Assembly: GCA_026196615.1 (NCBI GenBank)
Contig: JAPHSW010000281.1
Location: 1-37,197 of the forward strand
Source: Gammaproteobacteria bacterium
GTDB lineage: Bacteria; Pseudomonadota; Gammaproteobacteria; GRL18
Length of the DNA stretch: 37,197 nt
Direction: 5' to 3'
The notes under the pieces were generated by a model. It was not told the DNA's origin. It ran no database searches and saw nothing but the letters and a program-made list of their open reading frames with translations. The position numbers and the translations under genes were made by a program. Each line of letters begins with the position of its first letter. Position 1 is the stretch's first letter. Below, one piece after another: positions 26,019-34,312 of this stretch.

Positions 26019-26605
26019 CGATTCCCCTTAAATTTTTCCATTGTAACATGCTCACCGTATGATATATCGCTACGTTTAATCACTTTCATAAATGTAGTAA
26101 ATATAATCTTCAGATCCAGAAAAAATGTGTGATTATCTACATACCAAACATCCAGATTAAATTTCTCATCCCATGAAATTGCATTTCTTCCATTAATTTG
26201 CGCCCAACCTGTAATACCAGGCTTTATCTGGTGACGACGTTTTTGCATTTTATTGTATAAGGGAAGATATTCAACCAGTAATGGCCTTGGTCCAACAAAA
26301 CTCATATCTCCTTTCAGGACATTCCACAGCTCAGGCAACTCATCCAAGCTGGTACTTCGTAGCCATTGGCCAAAAGAGGTCAACCTTTGTTCATCTGAAA
26401 GATAATTACCTTCTTCATCTTTTGTTTCTAACATTGTTCTAAATTTAAACATCATAAATATGACACCATTATGACCAGGACGCTCTTGTCGAAAAAAAAT
26501 AGGCCTACCAATTTTTTTAATAACTGTAATAGAAAGAACAATAAACAATGGAGATAATATAATTAAAGCAAAAAGAGAAACAATAAAGTCGAACAATCTT
26601 TTCAT
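26015..26605 (-). CDS. PglC-like initiating phosphoglycosyl transferase (second of two)
   Basis: Transfers a sugar-1-phosphate from a UDP-sugar to undecaprenyl phosphate, starting glycan assembly at the inner membrane. The 196 residues are a minimal monotopic transferase: a re-entrant hydrophobic helix at 5-29, FRQERPGHNG (38-47) and KFRTM (54-58), the catalytic D88-E89 pair in STSLDELPELWNVLKGD, VGPRPLL (104-110), GITGWAQINGRN and KFNLDVWYVDN. This last block is typical of PglC-like enzymes using bacillosamine-type sugars. AAGGAG lies 6 bases before the ATG. Coupling to the acetyltransferase supports UDP-diNAcBac as substrate. Confidence 0.92.
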   Translation of the reverse strand: MKRLFDFIVSLFALIILSPLFIVLSITVIKKIGRPIFFRQERPGHNGVIFMMFKFRTMLETKDEEGNYLSDEQRLTSFGQWLRSTSLDELPELWNVLKGDMSFVGPRPLLVEYLPLYNKMQKRRHQIKPGITGWAQINGRNAISWDEKFNLDVWYVDNHTFFLDLKIIFTTFMKVIKRSDISYGEHVTMEKFKGNR

Positions 26606-27124
26606 TAATACTCCTTATTCTGGTTTGAAAGTTACTCCAAAAACATTTCTCACTTTCATTTGGAGAAAATCTATTGTAGTAACTTTCTATCCAAATATAG
26701 GGTCTACAATTATATTTTTTGGCCCATTTTTTATAAGTATATTTTGAAATTGACCACAAACAGATTTCTCTCCATCATCAATTGTATTGTATAATAACTA
26801 CTTAGTGGAAAGATTTTTTGGGTGTTTTAATATCTCATTTTTACGTAGCAACTAATCTATTACCATCACTTGATTTACTGATATTCTTTAGTTCTGGGGC
26901 TTCTTTTATTAAAAAACCTCTTTGCTTAACAAATAGCGGGGCATTCATGTTTTAATTCTGAATAAAAGGTTTGTCTAATTTTTATATAACCATATATTAT
27001 TTCGAAATGTACTATAGCACTTCCTCCTTAGAGACCAAATCTACTATACTACAAACAGTTAAAATTACTTGATTGAAATAAAACTTCTTGTGTTGTTAAG
27101 CTAATTTCTTATTTGAATATCAGG
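26606..27124. other. 519-base gap between the two initiating transferases
   Basis: No convincing gene is present, although both flanking genes are leftward and the rest of this locus is tightly packed. On the minus strand two short open stretches look protein-like: 26841-26948 (35 codons from an ATG) and 26687-26797 (36 codons, no start). A perfect AAGGAGG ribosome-site sequence at 27029-27023 is followed by no usable reading frame: the nearby GTG gives only two codons, GTG CTA, before TAG. These may be remnants of a decayed gene, or chance in AT-rich DNA. The promoter of the PglC-like gene probably lies here too. Confidence 0.5.
26841..26948 (-). CDS. possible 35-aa small ORF or gene remnant
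   Basis: Reads MNAPLFVKQRGFL and continues to DGNRLVAT before a TAA. Composition is protein-like (Lys/Glu-rich middle, no long low-complexity run), but there is no ribosome site before the ATG and I recognise no family. It may be the C-terminal scrap of a lost gene. Low certainty. Confidence 0.18.
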   Translation of the reverse strand: MNAPLFVKQRGFLIKEAPELKNISKSSDGNRLVAT

Positions 27125-27724
27125 TTACTTAGAGAATATCGCTACAAGCGTATTAAAAATCAATGATATGTCTACAGTCAAACTACGTTCTTTAACATAA
27201 CGACTATAATAGTTAAGCTTTATTGGAGTAATCTTTCGAATATATTCATCCACTGGATCAGAAACACCTTCTAAAAGCTCATTTTCATTTCGGAACTCTA
27301 TAGAAGCAAAATCTGTAATTCCTGGTGGTACAGATAAGACTAAGTCACGTACATCTTCAGGCCAATGAACAACATATTCTGGTACTTCTGGTCTTGGCCC
27401 AACCAGACTCATTTCTCCTTTTAATACATTTAGTAATTGTGGTAGTTCATCAAGCTTATATTTACGAAGAACTTTCCCACTTCGTGTAATCCTGGAATCT
27501 TGTCCAACGGTTACTCTAGCCCCCATTGACTCTGCATTAAATACCATAGTTCGAAACTTATAAATTTGAAATAACCTTCCAGATTTCCCTACACGCTCCT
27601 GTCTAAAAAAAAAAGGGCCCGTTGAATCAGTCTTAATCCAGAGTGCAAGAATTAAGAACAGTGGGCTAAGAAATAACAAGCCAGGTATCACCAGAATAAG
27701 ATCAAAAATTCGCTTAGCTAACAT
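27125..27724 (-). CDS. initiating sugar-phosphate transferase (first of two)
   Basis: A second bacterial sugar transferase of the monotopic phosphoglycosyl class, 199 residues. It has a hydrophobic helix at 8-30, [13 protein letters not shown] (40-52), YKFRTM (55-60), the catalytic D92-E93 in [17 protein letters not shown], and VGPRPE (108-113). After that it diverges from the PglC-like paralogue: [15 protein letters not shown] replaces the GITGWAQ block, and [14 protein letters not shown] follows. This marks a different subfamily with probably a different sugar. Its ATG overlaps the aminotransferase stop by 11 bases, so these two are coupled and may act on the same sugar. Confidence 0.9.
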   Translation of the reverse strand: MLAKRIFDLILVIPGLLFLSPLFLILALWIKTDSTGPFFFRQERVGKSGRLFQIYKFRTMVFNAESMGARVTVGQDSRITRSGKVLRKYKLDELPQLLNVLKGEMSLVGPRPEVPEYVVHWPEDVRDLVLSVPPGITDFASIEFRNENELLEGVSDPVDEYIRKITPIKLNYYSRYVKERSLTVDISLIFNTLVAIFSK

Positions 27725-28883
27725 TATTAAAAAGAATCATTTTCACTGCAGATACAACCCTTTGAGCATCATCATTAGTCATTTTAGTGTAAAGCGGTAG
27801 GCTTACAGCACATTCAAAATTCCGCAACGCACATGGGAAGTCATTGTGTTTAAACTCATAAGTATCACGCCAATAAGTGAGAAGATGTAGAGGAATAAAA
27901 TGAACACTACAACCAATACCTTGCTCAGACATCAACTGAATAAAGTCATTACGATCAATTGTAACATTATTTGTCAAACGAATTATATACAAATGCCAAG
28001 CATGTAAATCCCCCTTTGGAGCCTTAGGTGGTAATAATATTGGTAAGCCTTCAAATTCTTTGTTATAAAAATCTGCTAATTCCTGTCGACGTCTTTGAAA
28101 TTTATTAGCTTTCCTAAGTTGATGAATTCCCATTGATGCAGCTAAATCATTCATATTATATTTATAACCAGGAGCTATCACATCATAATGCCAGCTAGGT
28201 TTTTTTGAAGTATAACGATCAAAAATATCACGGCTAATACCATGTAGACGCATAATTCGACAGCGTTCAGCAATTTGTTGATCACGGGTTACAATCATGC
28301 CTCCTTCGCCAGTGGTAATGGTTTTTGTTGCATAAAAGCTATAAACTGTTACATCAGACTGAAGAGATCCAATTAAATTACCTTGATATCGAGTGGGTAG
28401 TGCATGAGCAGCATCCTCCACAACTTTTATTCCATGACTATGGGCAATATTAATAATAATTGACATATCACAAGCAAGACCAGCAAAATGTACTGGGATA
28501 ATTGCCTTTGTCCGAGATGAAATTGCTCCTTCAAGCAAAGTTACATCAATATTAAATGTATCTTCATTAATATCAACCAAAACTGGCTTCGCACCAAGAT
28601 ATCGGATCACTTCTGCTGTAGCAGTAAAAGTATACGGTGTTGTAATAACTTCATCACCAGAACTAACCCCCAAAGCTTCTAGAGCAAGATGCAAACCTGA
28701 AGTAGCAGAATTGACAGCAATAGTTTCAAGCCCTCCACCAAGAAATTCATTAAAATCCAACTCAAATTTCTTAGTTTTCGGGCCAGCTGTTACCCAACCA
28801 GAACGGAGAGAATCAACAACTTCATCAATTTCTTCTTCACCAATATCAGGCAAAGCAAAAGGTAAAAAACAATTATCATTCAT
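27714..28883 (-). CDS. DegT/DnrJ/EryC1/StrS sugar aminotransferase (second of two)
   Basis: PLP-dependent nucleotide-sugar aminotransferase of 389 residues. [15 protein letters not shown] (58-72) binds PLP phosphate, [13 protein letters not shown] (154-166) holds the stacking aspartate, and K187 in [17 protein letters not shown] forms the Schiff base. [14 protein letters not shown] (28-41) and the C-terminal [10 protein letters not shown] region are as in PglE/PseC/ArnB-like enzymes. It most likely aminates UDP-4-keto-6-deoxy-GlcNAc (PglE role) or a related 4-keto sugar. The first aminotransferase at 21939-23114 is only distantly similar, so two different amino sugars, or one redundant enzyme, are possible. 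It overlaps the following sugar-transferase gene. Confidence 0.9.
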   Translation of the reverse strand: MNDNCFLPFALPDIGEEEIDEVVDSLRSGWVTAGPKTKKFELDFNEFLGGGLETIAVNSATSGLHLALEALGVSSGDEVITTPYTFTATAEVIRYLGAKPVLVDINEDTFNIDVTLLEGAISSRTKAIIPVHFAGLACDMSIIINIAHSHGIKVVEDAAHALPTRYQGNLIGSLQSDVTVYSFYATKTITTGEGGMIVTRDQQIAERCRIMRLHGISRDIFDRYTSKKPSWHYDVIAPGYKYNMNDLAASMGIHQLRKANKFQRRRQELADFYNKEFEGLPILLPPKAPKGDLHAWHLYIIRLTNNVTIDRNDFIQLMSEQGIGCSVHFIPLHLLTYWRDTYEFKHNDFPCALRNFECAVSLPLYTKMTNDDAQRVVSAVKMILFNNVS

Positions 28884-28938
28884 ACTAACAATTACATACC
28901 AAAAATATTTTTTGTGAGAAACAATTCAATGGATAATA

Positions 28939-29808
28939 TTAACTGTGATACCCAAGTCTGGTATTTAAATTACCAATTTCTTTATTCACATGTTCCAGGA
29001 GAATATCATCTAAAGTTTTTTTCCATTTTTCCGTATTCGATACTTTTACAGAACTTTGATAGTTACTAAGAACTCTTTCCACATCAGATAGGCCGATAAA
29101 TTCACACAAACTACGTAATTCTGAATCATTTGAAACCAAGGATTCATATCTGATTTCAATAACTTGATCATCTGGAATTGAAGCAAGTTGAGCTTCTGAA
29201 ATCTCAACACATTTTTTCCATTGCCTTGCACACACTACCTCTAAAGGCAATAGTGATGCATCTTCTTCAATCCCTTTATATCTTGGGCCCCAAACATAAC
29301 TACCTTTCCCAGAAGAAAATATACCTTTCAGCATATTGCCAATATACCAAAAAGCATATTTATAATTAGACCATGGAAAATATTTAATTTTATTCAACAA
29401 ATAACTATGTCCAACAGGTGTAGACCACATCCTCATTGAAGATTCAGTCACTGCACGACCATCCCTAATCAAATGAACAAATTTTGCTTCTGGAAAAATT
29501 TTATATAAAAATTCAGGTCTTAGTGTATTCGGCACAGATTTCTCAACAAGGAAACGAGCCCCAACTTTGGCTTCTCTAACTAACTTAGGGAGAGTTTTAC
29601 GAACATATTTTATAACACATTCATCCGCCATATCTGCCGTAAACTCATCATGAGAAAATGATTCATTTCCATAGCGCCAAACATATCCTATATCATATGG
29701 GATAGCAACAACATCGTGACTGGCTTCTAATAAGCTACGTAAAAATTTTGTCCCCGATCTTCCAGCCCCGATTAAAAAAATAGGAACCAGTTTTTCATCT
29801 TTATTCAT
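28939..29808 (-). CDS. sulfotransferase (second of two)
   Basis: A 289-residue PAPS-dependent sulfotransferase. PIFLIGAGRSGTKFLRSLL (residues 9-27) is the 5'-phosphosulfate loop, and HLIRDGRAVTESSMRMW near 136-152 is the 3'-phosphate motif with its conserved Arg and Ser. LVEKSVPNTLRPEFLY near 107-122 fits the family's K-T-P-like segment after the first loop. It differs clearly from the sulfotransferase coupled to the flippase (GRSGT against KCGTT), so they are not recent duplicates. Its ATG overlaps the GT4 stop (ATGA), tying it to the FucNAc genes. A role in sulfating the glycan is inferred. Confidence 0.85.
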   Translation of the reverse strand: MNKDEKLVPIFLIGAGRSGTKFLRSLLEASHDVVAIPYDIGYVWRYGNESFSHDEFTADMADECVIKYVRKTLPKLVREAKVGARFLVEKSVPNTLRPEFLYKIFPEAKFVHLIRDGRAVTESSMRMWSTPVGHSYLLNKIKYFPWSNYKYAFWYIGNMLKGIFSSGKGSYVWGPRYKGIEEDASLLPLEVVCARQWKKCVEISEAQLASIPDDQVIEIRYESLVSNDSELRSLCEFIGLSDVERVLSNYQSSVKVSNTEKWKKTLDDILLEHVNKEIGNLNTRLGYHS

Positions 29809-30977
29809 GCAGTAAAAACCTGTGCTATTTTTTCAAGTGTTGTATTTTTTCCAAAATGGATAGAAGCTATTTCTTCTGTATACTGACGCGAAATAGGAGA
29901 AAGCTTATGATTCTCAATTATTTTTTCAATTCCATCAACTATTTTTTGTTCCGAAGAAGGTGATACAGCAAAACCAATTTTATTTTCAATTACAAACCTC
30001 GACAATTCAGAACCATCATCAACTAAAGCAAAAATTGGCAAACCATTTCCTATATACATGATTGCTTTACTAGGATATGCAACTTCACAAATTCTCGGTG
30101 AAATGGAAACAATACCAAAATCTGCTTTTCCCATTGCCGTGACTGCCTCTTGGACACTCTTTTGTCCTAAAATCTGGACGTTAACAAGTTGGTATTTATT
30201 TTTTATTCTTTCCATATGTTTACGCAAAACACCTTCACCTAAAAACACAAATTCAACATCATCACGGTCACCAAAGTGTATTAGAGCACGCATCAACATT
30301 TCAAGGTTCTGAAAACGACCTAAACTTCCCGCAAAAAGAAATCGAATTTTAAAATCAGCAGCATTTTTTAACTTTACATCAACCTTCTTAAATGGAAAAT
30401 TGTTAATTATTTTTACATGTTCTGTCCGACAGCTACGTTTTTTAAAAGTATTTTTCATATCTTCAGACAGGGTAATTACTTTCCACGCCTGATTAATATT
30501 TTTAGAGTCAATTTTTAGTAAAATATTATACAATAAATTTTGTCTAATATTAGAATTCAGCAGCATAGCTTCTGGATGAATATCTTGGCAATGATAAATA
30601 TATTTAAATCTTCTGATATAAGATGCCCATCGCACCAATGCCGCAGTTATGATGGGAGGCGTTGTGGCTACCATAACAATGTCATTACGGCGAAAACAGA
30701 GCGAAGTAAACACCCAAGCCCCATAATATAAACTATTTAATAGTTTATGAAATATTCCATGCCCCTTTTCTGCTCCTAATTTCAGAACATTAATTTTGAT
30801 GTTATTCTGTTTTTGCCATTTCTCTCGTAAACTTTTCTCATTGGCAGAACCATCCGTTGTAGTCATAATTCTCACATCATAGCCAAGATTATTTACTGAT
30901 TCAGTAATGTCCTTGAGCATTTGAGCATAGGGATATTCTTGTGGCCAAAAGTATCGATGTAGTATTGTTACTCGCAC
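29805..30977 (-). CDS. GT4 glycosyltransferase, probable L-FucNAc transferase (WbuB/WbjE-like)
   Basis: A 390-residue GT-B enzyme of family 4. It starts at GTG, with AAGG a few bases upstream. The N-terminal domain opens with TILHRYFWPQEYPYAQMLKD (3-22), typical of WbuB-like enzymes. The C-terminal donor domain has FLFAGSLGRFQNLEML near 209-224, FLGEGVLRKHME near 244-255 and the E-x7-E-like region EVAYPSKAIMYIGNGLP near 299-315. It directly follows fnlA-fnlB-fnlC, the same order as fnlABC-wbuB in E. coli O26 and wbjBCD-wbjE in Pseudomonas O11. That makes UDP-L-FucNAc the likely donor; the acceptor is unknown. Confidence 0.83.
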   Translation of the reverse strand: MRVTILHRYFWPQEYPYAQMLKDITESVNNLGYDVRIMTTTDGSANEKSLREKWQKQNNIKINVLKLGAEKGHGIFHKLLNSLYYGAWVFTSLCFRRNDIVMVATTPPIITAALVRWASYIRRFKYIYHCQDIHPEAMLLNSNIRQNLLYNILLKIDSKNINQAWKVITLSEDMKNTFKKRSCRTEHVKIINNFPFKKVDVKLKNAADFKIRFLFAGSLGRFQNLEMLMRALIHFGDRDDVEFVFLGEGVLRKHMERIKNKYQLVNVQILGQKSVQEAVTAMGKADFGIVSISPRICEVAYPSKAIMYIGNGLPIFALVDDGSELSRFVIENKIGFAVSPSSEQKIVDGIEKIIENHKLSPISRQYTEEIASIHFGKNTTLEKIAQVFTA

Positions 30978-30980
30978 AAT

Positions 30981-30985
30981 ACCTT
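30981..30985 (-). promoter_or_regulatory. ribosome binding site supporting a GTG start
   Basis: AAGGT on the minus strand overlaps the fnlC stop codon and sits 3 bases before the GTG at 30977. No in-frame ATG lies near the conserved N-terminus of this GT4 enzyme. Confidence 0.5.
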
Positions 30986-32135
30986 AATCCCAGTCATAAC
31001 GATTAAAATTATCCATATTACGCCACTGTGATGCCAGTTTCGCTGTACCTACAATTAATTTCAGAACTCGCAATGATGTATTATTTATTTGATATTCTTC
31101 AGGTATTTCTCGTTCAACTGCTAAATTATTTTCAGTTGTTACAATCTCAACCGATTGAAGAAGAATATCTGGATTTAATCCCGTTAAAATAATTGAACCC
31201 ACATCAATTGCCTCAGGACGCTCAATCGAATTTCTCAATGTCACTGCGGGGAAATTAAGTATAGCCGACTCTTCACTAATTGTACCACTGTCAGAAATAG
31301 CACAAAATGATTCAAGCTGTAATTTATTATAGTCAATAAAACCAAATGGTTTCAAAAAACGGACATCTGCCCCCTGAAGGTCAACAGTCAATGCTTCTAA
31401 ACGATTTTTAGTCCTTGGGTGAGTTGATACAACAACAGGGTAACCATATTTTTCATATAGTGCTTTAAGACATTTTACAACTAACTCCAAGTTTTTTTGA
31501 TTATCTACATTTTCTTCTCGATGAACACTGACAATGAAGTACTTATTTTTCTCCAATTTTAAGTTTTCAAGTATATCTGAGGCCTGAATTTTTTCACTCA
31601 TATTATCAAGTACCTCGCGCATTGGAGAGCCTGTCAAATAAATAAATCTGTGAGGTAAACCTTCAGAAAGTAAATGCCTCCTGGCATGTTCAGTATAAAC
31701 CAAGTTAAAATCCGCCAAATGATCGACCATCATTCGATTGTTCTCTTCTGGAACATTTGCATCAAAACTTCTATTACCTGCTTCCATATGATAGGTTGGA
31801 ATTTTCATCCGTTTGGCCATTAATAGAGCAATTGCACTATTTGTATCACCAAGAACCAATACTGCATCAGGCCGCTCTTGCAAAAGAACTTCTTCAGTTT
31901 TAATAAGAATTTCCCCTAGCGTTTTTCCAAGTGTTGATGTATCAACTCCGAGAAAATAATCAGGCTGACGAACACTCAATTCATCAAAAAAAACCTGATT
32001 CAACTCATAATCGTAATTCTGCCCTGTGTGAATCAAAACATGTTGGGTATATTGTTCCAAAGTTGCCATTACTGATGCAAGACGAATGATCTCTGGACGA
32101 GTTCCCAATATAGTCATAACTTTTAGTTTGTGCAA
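30984..32135 (-). CDS. fnlC: UDP-L-FucNAc-forming 2-epimerase
   Basis: The last enzyme of the UDP-L-FucNAc pathway (FnlC/WbjD/CapG), a non-hydrolysing UDP-HexNAc 2-epimerase acting at C2; 383 residues. It shows GTRPEIIRLASVM (11-23), HTGQNYDYELNQVFFDEL (36-53), VHREENVDN near 204-212 and SDSGTISEES near 277-286. The last differs from the DSGGVQKEA of WecB-type epimerases and is typical of this branch. Translation starts at TTG, with GAGGT 5 bases upstream inside the end of fnlB; an ATG six codons on lacks a ribosome site. Gap to fnlB is 1 base. Confidence 0.92.
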   Translation of the reverse strand: MHKLKVMTILGTRPEIIRLASVMATLEQYTQHVLIHTGQNYDYELNQVFFDELSVRQPDYFLGVDTSTLGKTLGEILIKTEEVLLQERPDAVLVLGDTNSAIALLMAKRMKIPTYHMEAGNRSFDANVPEENNRMMVDHLADFNLVYTEHARRHLLSEGLPHRFIYLTGSPMREVLDNMSEKIQASDILENLKLEKNKYFIVSVHREENVDNQKNLELVVKCLKALYEKYGYPVVVSTHPRTKNRLEALTVDLQGADVRFLKPFGFIDYNKLQLESFCAISDSGTISEESAILNFPAVTLRNSIERPEAIDVGSIILTGLNPDILLQSVEIVTTENNLAVEREIPEEYQINNTSLRVLKLIVGTAKLASQWRNMDNFNRYDWD

Positions 32136-32136
32136 A

Positions 32137-33243
32137 TCAGACCTCTAAATAATTTGTATCAGGCTTCTTTTCATCATAAATTTCATTGGCCCATAATAAT
32201 AAAACCATTTCTGTATCGCCTGTATTTGAAATATTATGAGTATAACCAGGGATCATCTCAACTACTTCCATTTTCTTTTCTGATACATTGTATTCGATAA
32301 TCTTATCGCTATAGAGATTTCTTAATTGAATTCTTGCCTGTCCCTTAATAACTAAAAATTTTTCATTTTTAGTGTTATGAAAATGATTTCCTCTGGTCAC
32401 CCCAGGAGCAGACGTTGATATTGATAATTGTCCACTGTCTATAGTCTTTAATATTTCATAAAAAGCCCCCCTGGCATCCTCATGTCCCTTTAATTCATAT
32501 GAAAAATTATCTTCAGCCAGATAGCTTAAATAAGTTGCATATAAAACACGTTCAAATCCCTTACCAATATTGGGGATCAGTAAAGTTTCTCTACTCTTTT
32601 TGAACTCATATAATATTTTCTCTATTTCACCTAAAGTTTTATGGTATGTTTTATTAACAGTGTAATAAATTTCTCGTGTTTCTCTACGGTATAGATGTTC
32701 TATAAACGCATGAATAACATCACCAATATAAACTAACTCTAATTTAGTATTTCTATCATTAACTTGGATTTCGATATCGTTTGCAATGTTATGACACCAA
32801 GTTGCAATAACAGAATTATAATTAGGCTTACACCACTTACCAAATACATTTTGTAATCTATAAATAAAACAACTTACACTATTATTTTTTGAATAATTTT
32901 CAATAAGCTGTTCACTTAAAAATTTACTTTTTGCATAGTCATTTTCAGCTCCAACTTGAATAGATGAAGATAGTAAAATAGGAATATGTTTTTTCGTTTT
33001 TTCAATAATATTAATAATAACTTGTGTTAAATCAGAATTACCTTCATAAAATTCTTTCGTATCATCTGGCCTATTAACACCCGCTAAATGAAATATAAAA
33101 TCTGCATCACTAATTAACTGCTCTAAATCAAATAATGAGTTTTTTTTACTAAAACACAAAATTTCAATATTCTGCATTTTTTTTAGAGTTACGATTAAAT
33201 TTTTAGCAATAAAACCATTTGAACCGGTAATAAGAACTTTCAT
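32137..33243 (-). CDS. fnlB: UDP-2-acetamido-2,6-dideoxy-beta-L-talose-forming reductase/epimerase
   Basis: The middle enzyme of the UDP-L-FucNAc pathway (FnlB/WbjC/CapF), 368 residues in two domains. The N-terminal short-chain dehydrogenase domain has ITGSNGFIAKNLIVTLKK (5-22), FHLAGVNRP near 51-59 and the YAKSK catalytic Tyr-Lys at about 103-107. The C-terminal ~120 residues are a cupin domain (GVTRGNHFHNTKNEKFLVIK near 283-302, with metal-binding histidines), responsible for the C3 epimerisation in CapF. Both domains are intact. It lies 8 bases after fnlA and 1 base before fnlC. Confidence 0.93.
   Translation of the reverse strand: MKVLITGSNGFIAKNLIVTLKKMQNIEILCFSKKNSLFDLEQLISDADFIFHLAGVNRPDDTKEFYEGNSDLTQVIINIIEKTKKHIPILLSSSIQVGAENDYAKSKFLSEQLIENYSKNNSVSCFIYRLQNVFGKWCKPNYNSVIATWCHNIANDIEIQVNDRNTKLELVYIGDVIHAFIEHLYRRETREIYYTVNKTYHKTLGEIEKILYEFKKSRETLLIPNIGKGFERVLYATYLSYLAEDNFSYELKGHEDARGAFYEILKTIDSGQLSISTSAPGVTRGNHFHNTKNEKFLVIKGQARIQLRNLYSDKIIEYNVSEKKMEVVEMIPGYTHNISNTGDTEMVLLLWANEIYDEKKPDTNYLEV
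32141..32145 (-). promoter_or_regulatory. ribosome binding site supporting the fnlC TTG start
   Basis: GAGGT on the minus strand at the end of fnlB, 5 bases before the TTG at 32135. It favours TTG over the in-frame ATG at 32117, which has no such site. Confidence 0.55.
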
Positions 33244-33251
33244 TTAATAAC

Positions 33252-34286
33252 CTATATATTCCATGTAGCCAGTTCAGCACGGACTTCTGGTAATGATAAA
33301 AGCACCTGCTCAACTTGTTTGATCGTCAATTGCTCTGTATTATGAGAGTGATAATCATCAAAACTTATTTCATTTTCATTACCTTCATTGAAATATTTTT
33401 CATAATTAAGATCTCGACTATCCATTCTTACTCGATAATAATTCCCCATATCTTCAGAAGCAACAAGTTCTTCTTTAGATGCTAGTGTTTCATAAAGTTT
33501 TTCGCCATGACGAAAGCCAATAATCTTTGTTTTAATATCATCCGTTTTAAATAGGTTAATAAGTGCTTTTGCTAGATCTGCGACTGTACAGGCAGGTGCT
33601 TTTTTAATAAAAATATCACCTTGCTTTGCATGATTAAAAGCATGTTCAACCAACTCAACCGATTCAGATAGAGCCATTAAAAATCTTGTCATCGTTGGTT
33701 CAGTAATAGTGAGAGGTTTTCCTGACTTTATATGCTCAATAAATCTAGGTATTACTGAACCTCTTGAATACATAACATTGCCATATCGAACACAACAAAT
33801 AACAGTCCCTTCTTCTCCCTGACTTCTAGCATATGACTGTGCTACTTTTTCCATCATAGACTTTGTCATGCCCATTGCATTGATTGGATAAACAGCTTTA
33901 TCTGTACTCAAACAAACAACTCGTTCAACATTATTTTTTATTGCTGCTCTAATAACATTGTCACTACCAACAATATTAGTCATAACAGCTTGCATTGGAA
34001 AAAATTCACATGAAGGTACTTGCTTTAATGCTGCCGCATGAAATACATAATCAACACCGTTCAAAGCTGACTCTATACCATTGTAATCACGTACATCACC
34101 AATATAATAACTTAATCTCTCATCATCAAAATCTGTACGCATTTGATCTTGCTTGGTTTCATCACGACTAAACACTCTAACTTCAGTACAATCGTTCTTT
34201 AATAAATATCTTATTACAGTTTTACCAAAAGAACCTGTTCCTCCCGTAACCAATACCCTTCTATTAGTAAACTTTTTCTTACTCAT
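33252..34286 (-). CDS. fnlA: UDP-GlcNAc 4,6-dehydratase/5-epimerase
   Basis: First enzyme of UDP-L-FucNAc synthesis (FnlA/WbjB/CapE), a soluble 344-residue short-chain dehydrogenase. It has the NAD(P) loop VTGGTGSFGKTVIRYLL (13-29), HAAALKQVPSCEF near 85-97 and the catalytic LSTDKAVYPINAMGMTKS near 125-142. It lacks the membrane domain of the WbpM-like protein, so the window carries two UDP-GlcNAc 4,6-dehydratases of different type, expected to feed different sugars. Followed after 8 bases by fnlB. Confidence 0.94.
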   Translation of the reverse strand: MSKKKFTNRRVLVTGGTGSFGKTVIRYLLKNDCTEVRVFSRDETKQDQMRTDFDDERLSYYIGDVRDYNGIESALNGVDYVFHAAALKQVPSCEFFPMQAVMTNIVGSDNVIRAAIKNNVERVVCLSTDKAVYPINAMGMTKSMMEKVAQSYARSQGEEGTVICCVRYGNVMYSRGSVIPRFIEHIKSGKPLTITEPTMTRFLMALSESVELVEHAFNHAKQGDIFIKKAPACTVADLAKALINLFKTDDIKTKIIGFRHGEKLYETLASKEELVASEDMGNYYRVRMDSRDLNYEKYFNEGNENEISFDDYHSHNTEQLTIKQVEQVLLSLPEVRAELATWNI

Positions 34287-34312
34287 ACCATATCAACCAT
34301 TTTATAAATATT

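Noticed and set aside
26517-26759. 80-codon minus-strand frame that runs into the PglC-like gene
   Set aside because: It overlaps the well-supported PglC-like start and its AAGGAG ribosome site in another frame; composition (Tyr/Phe/Cys-rich) looks like chance AT-rich coding.
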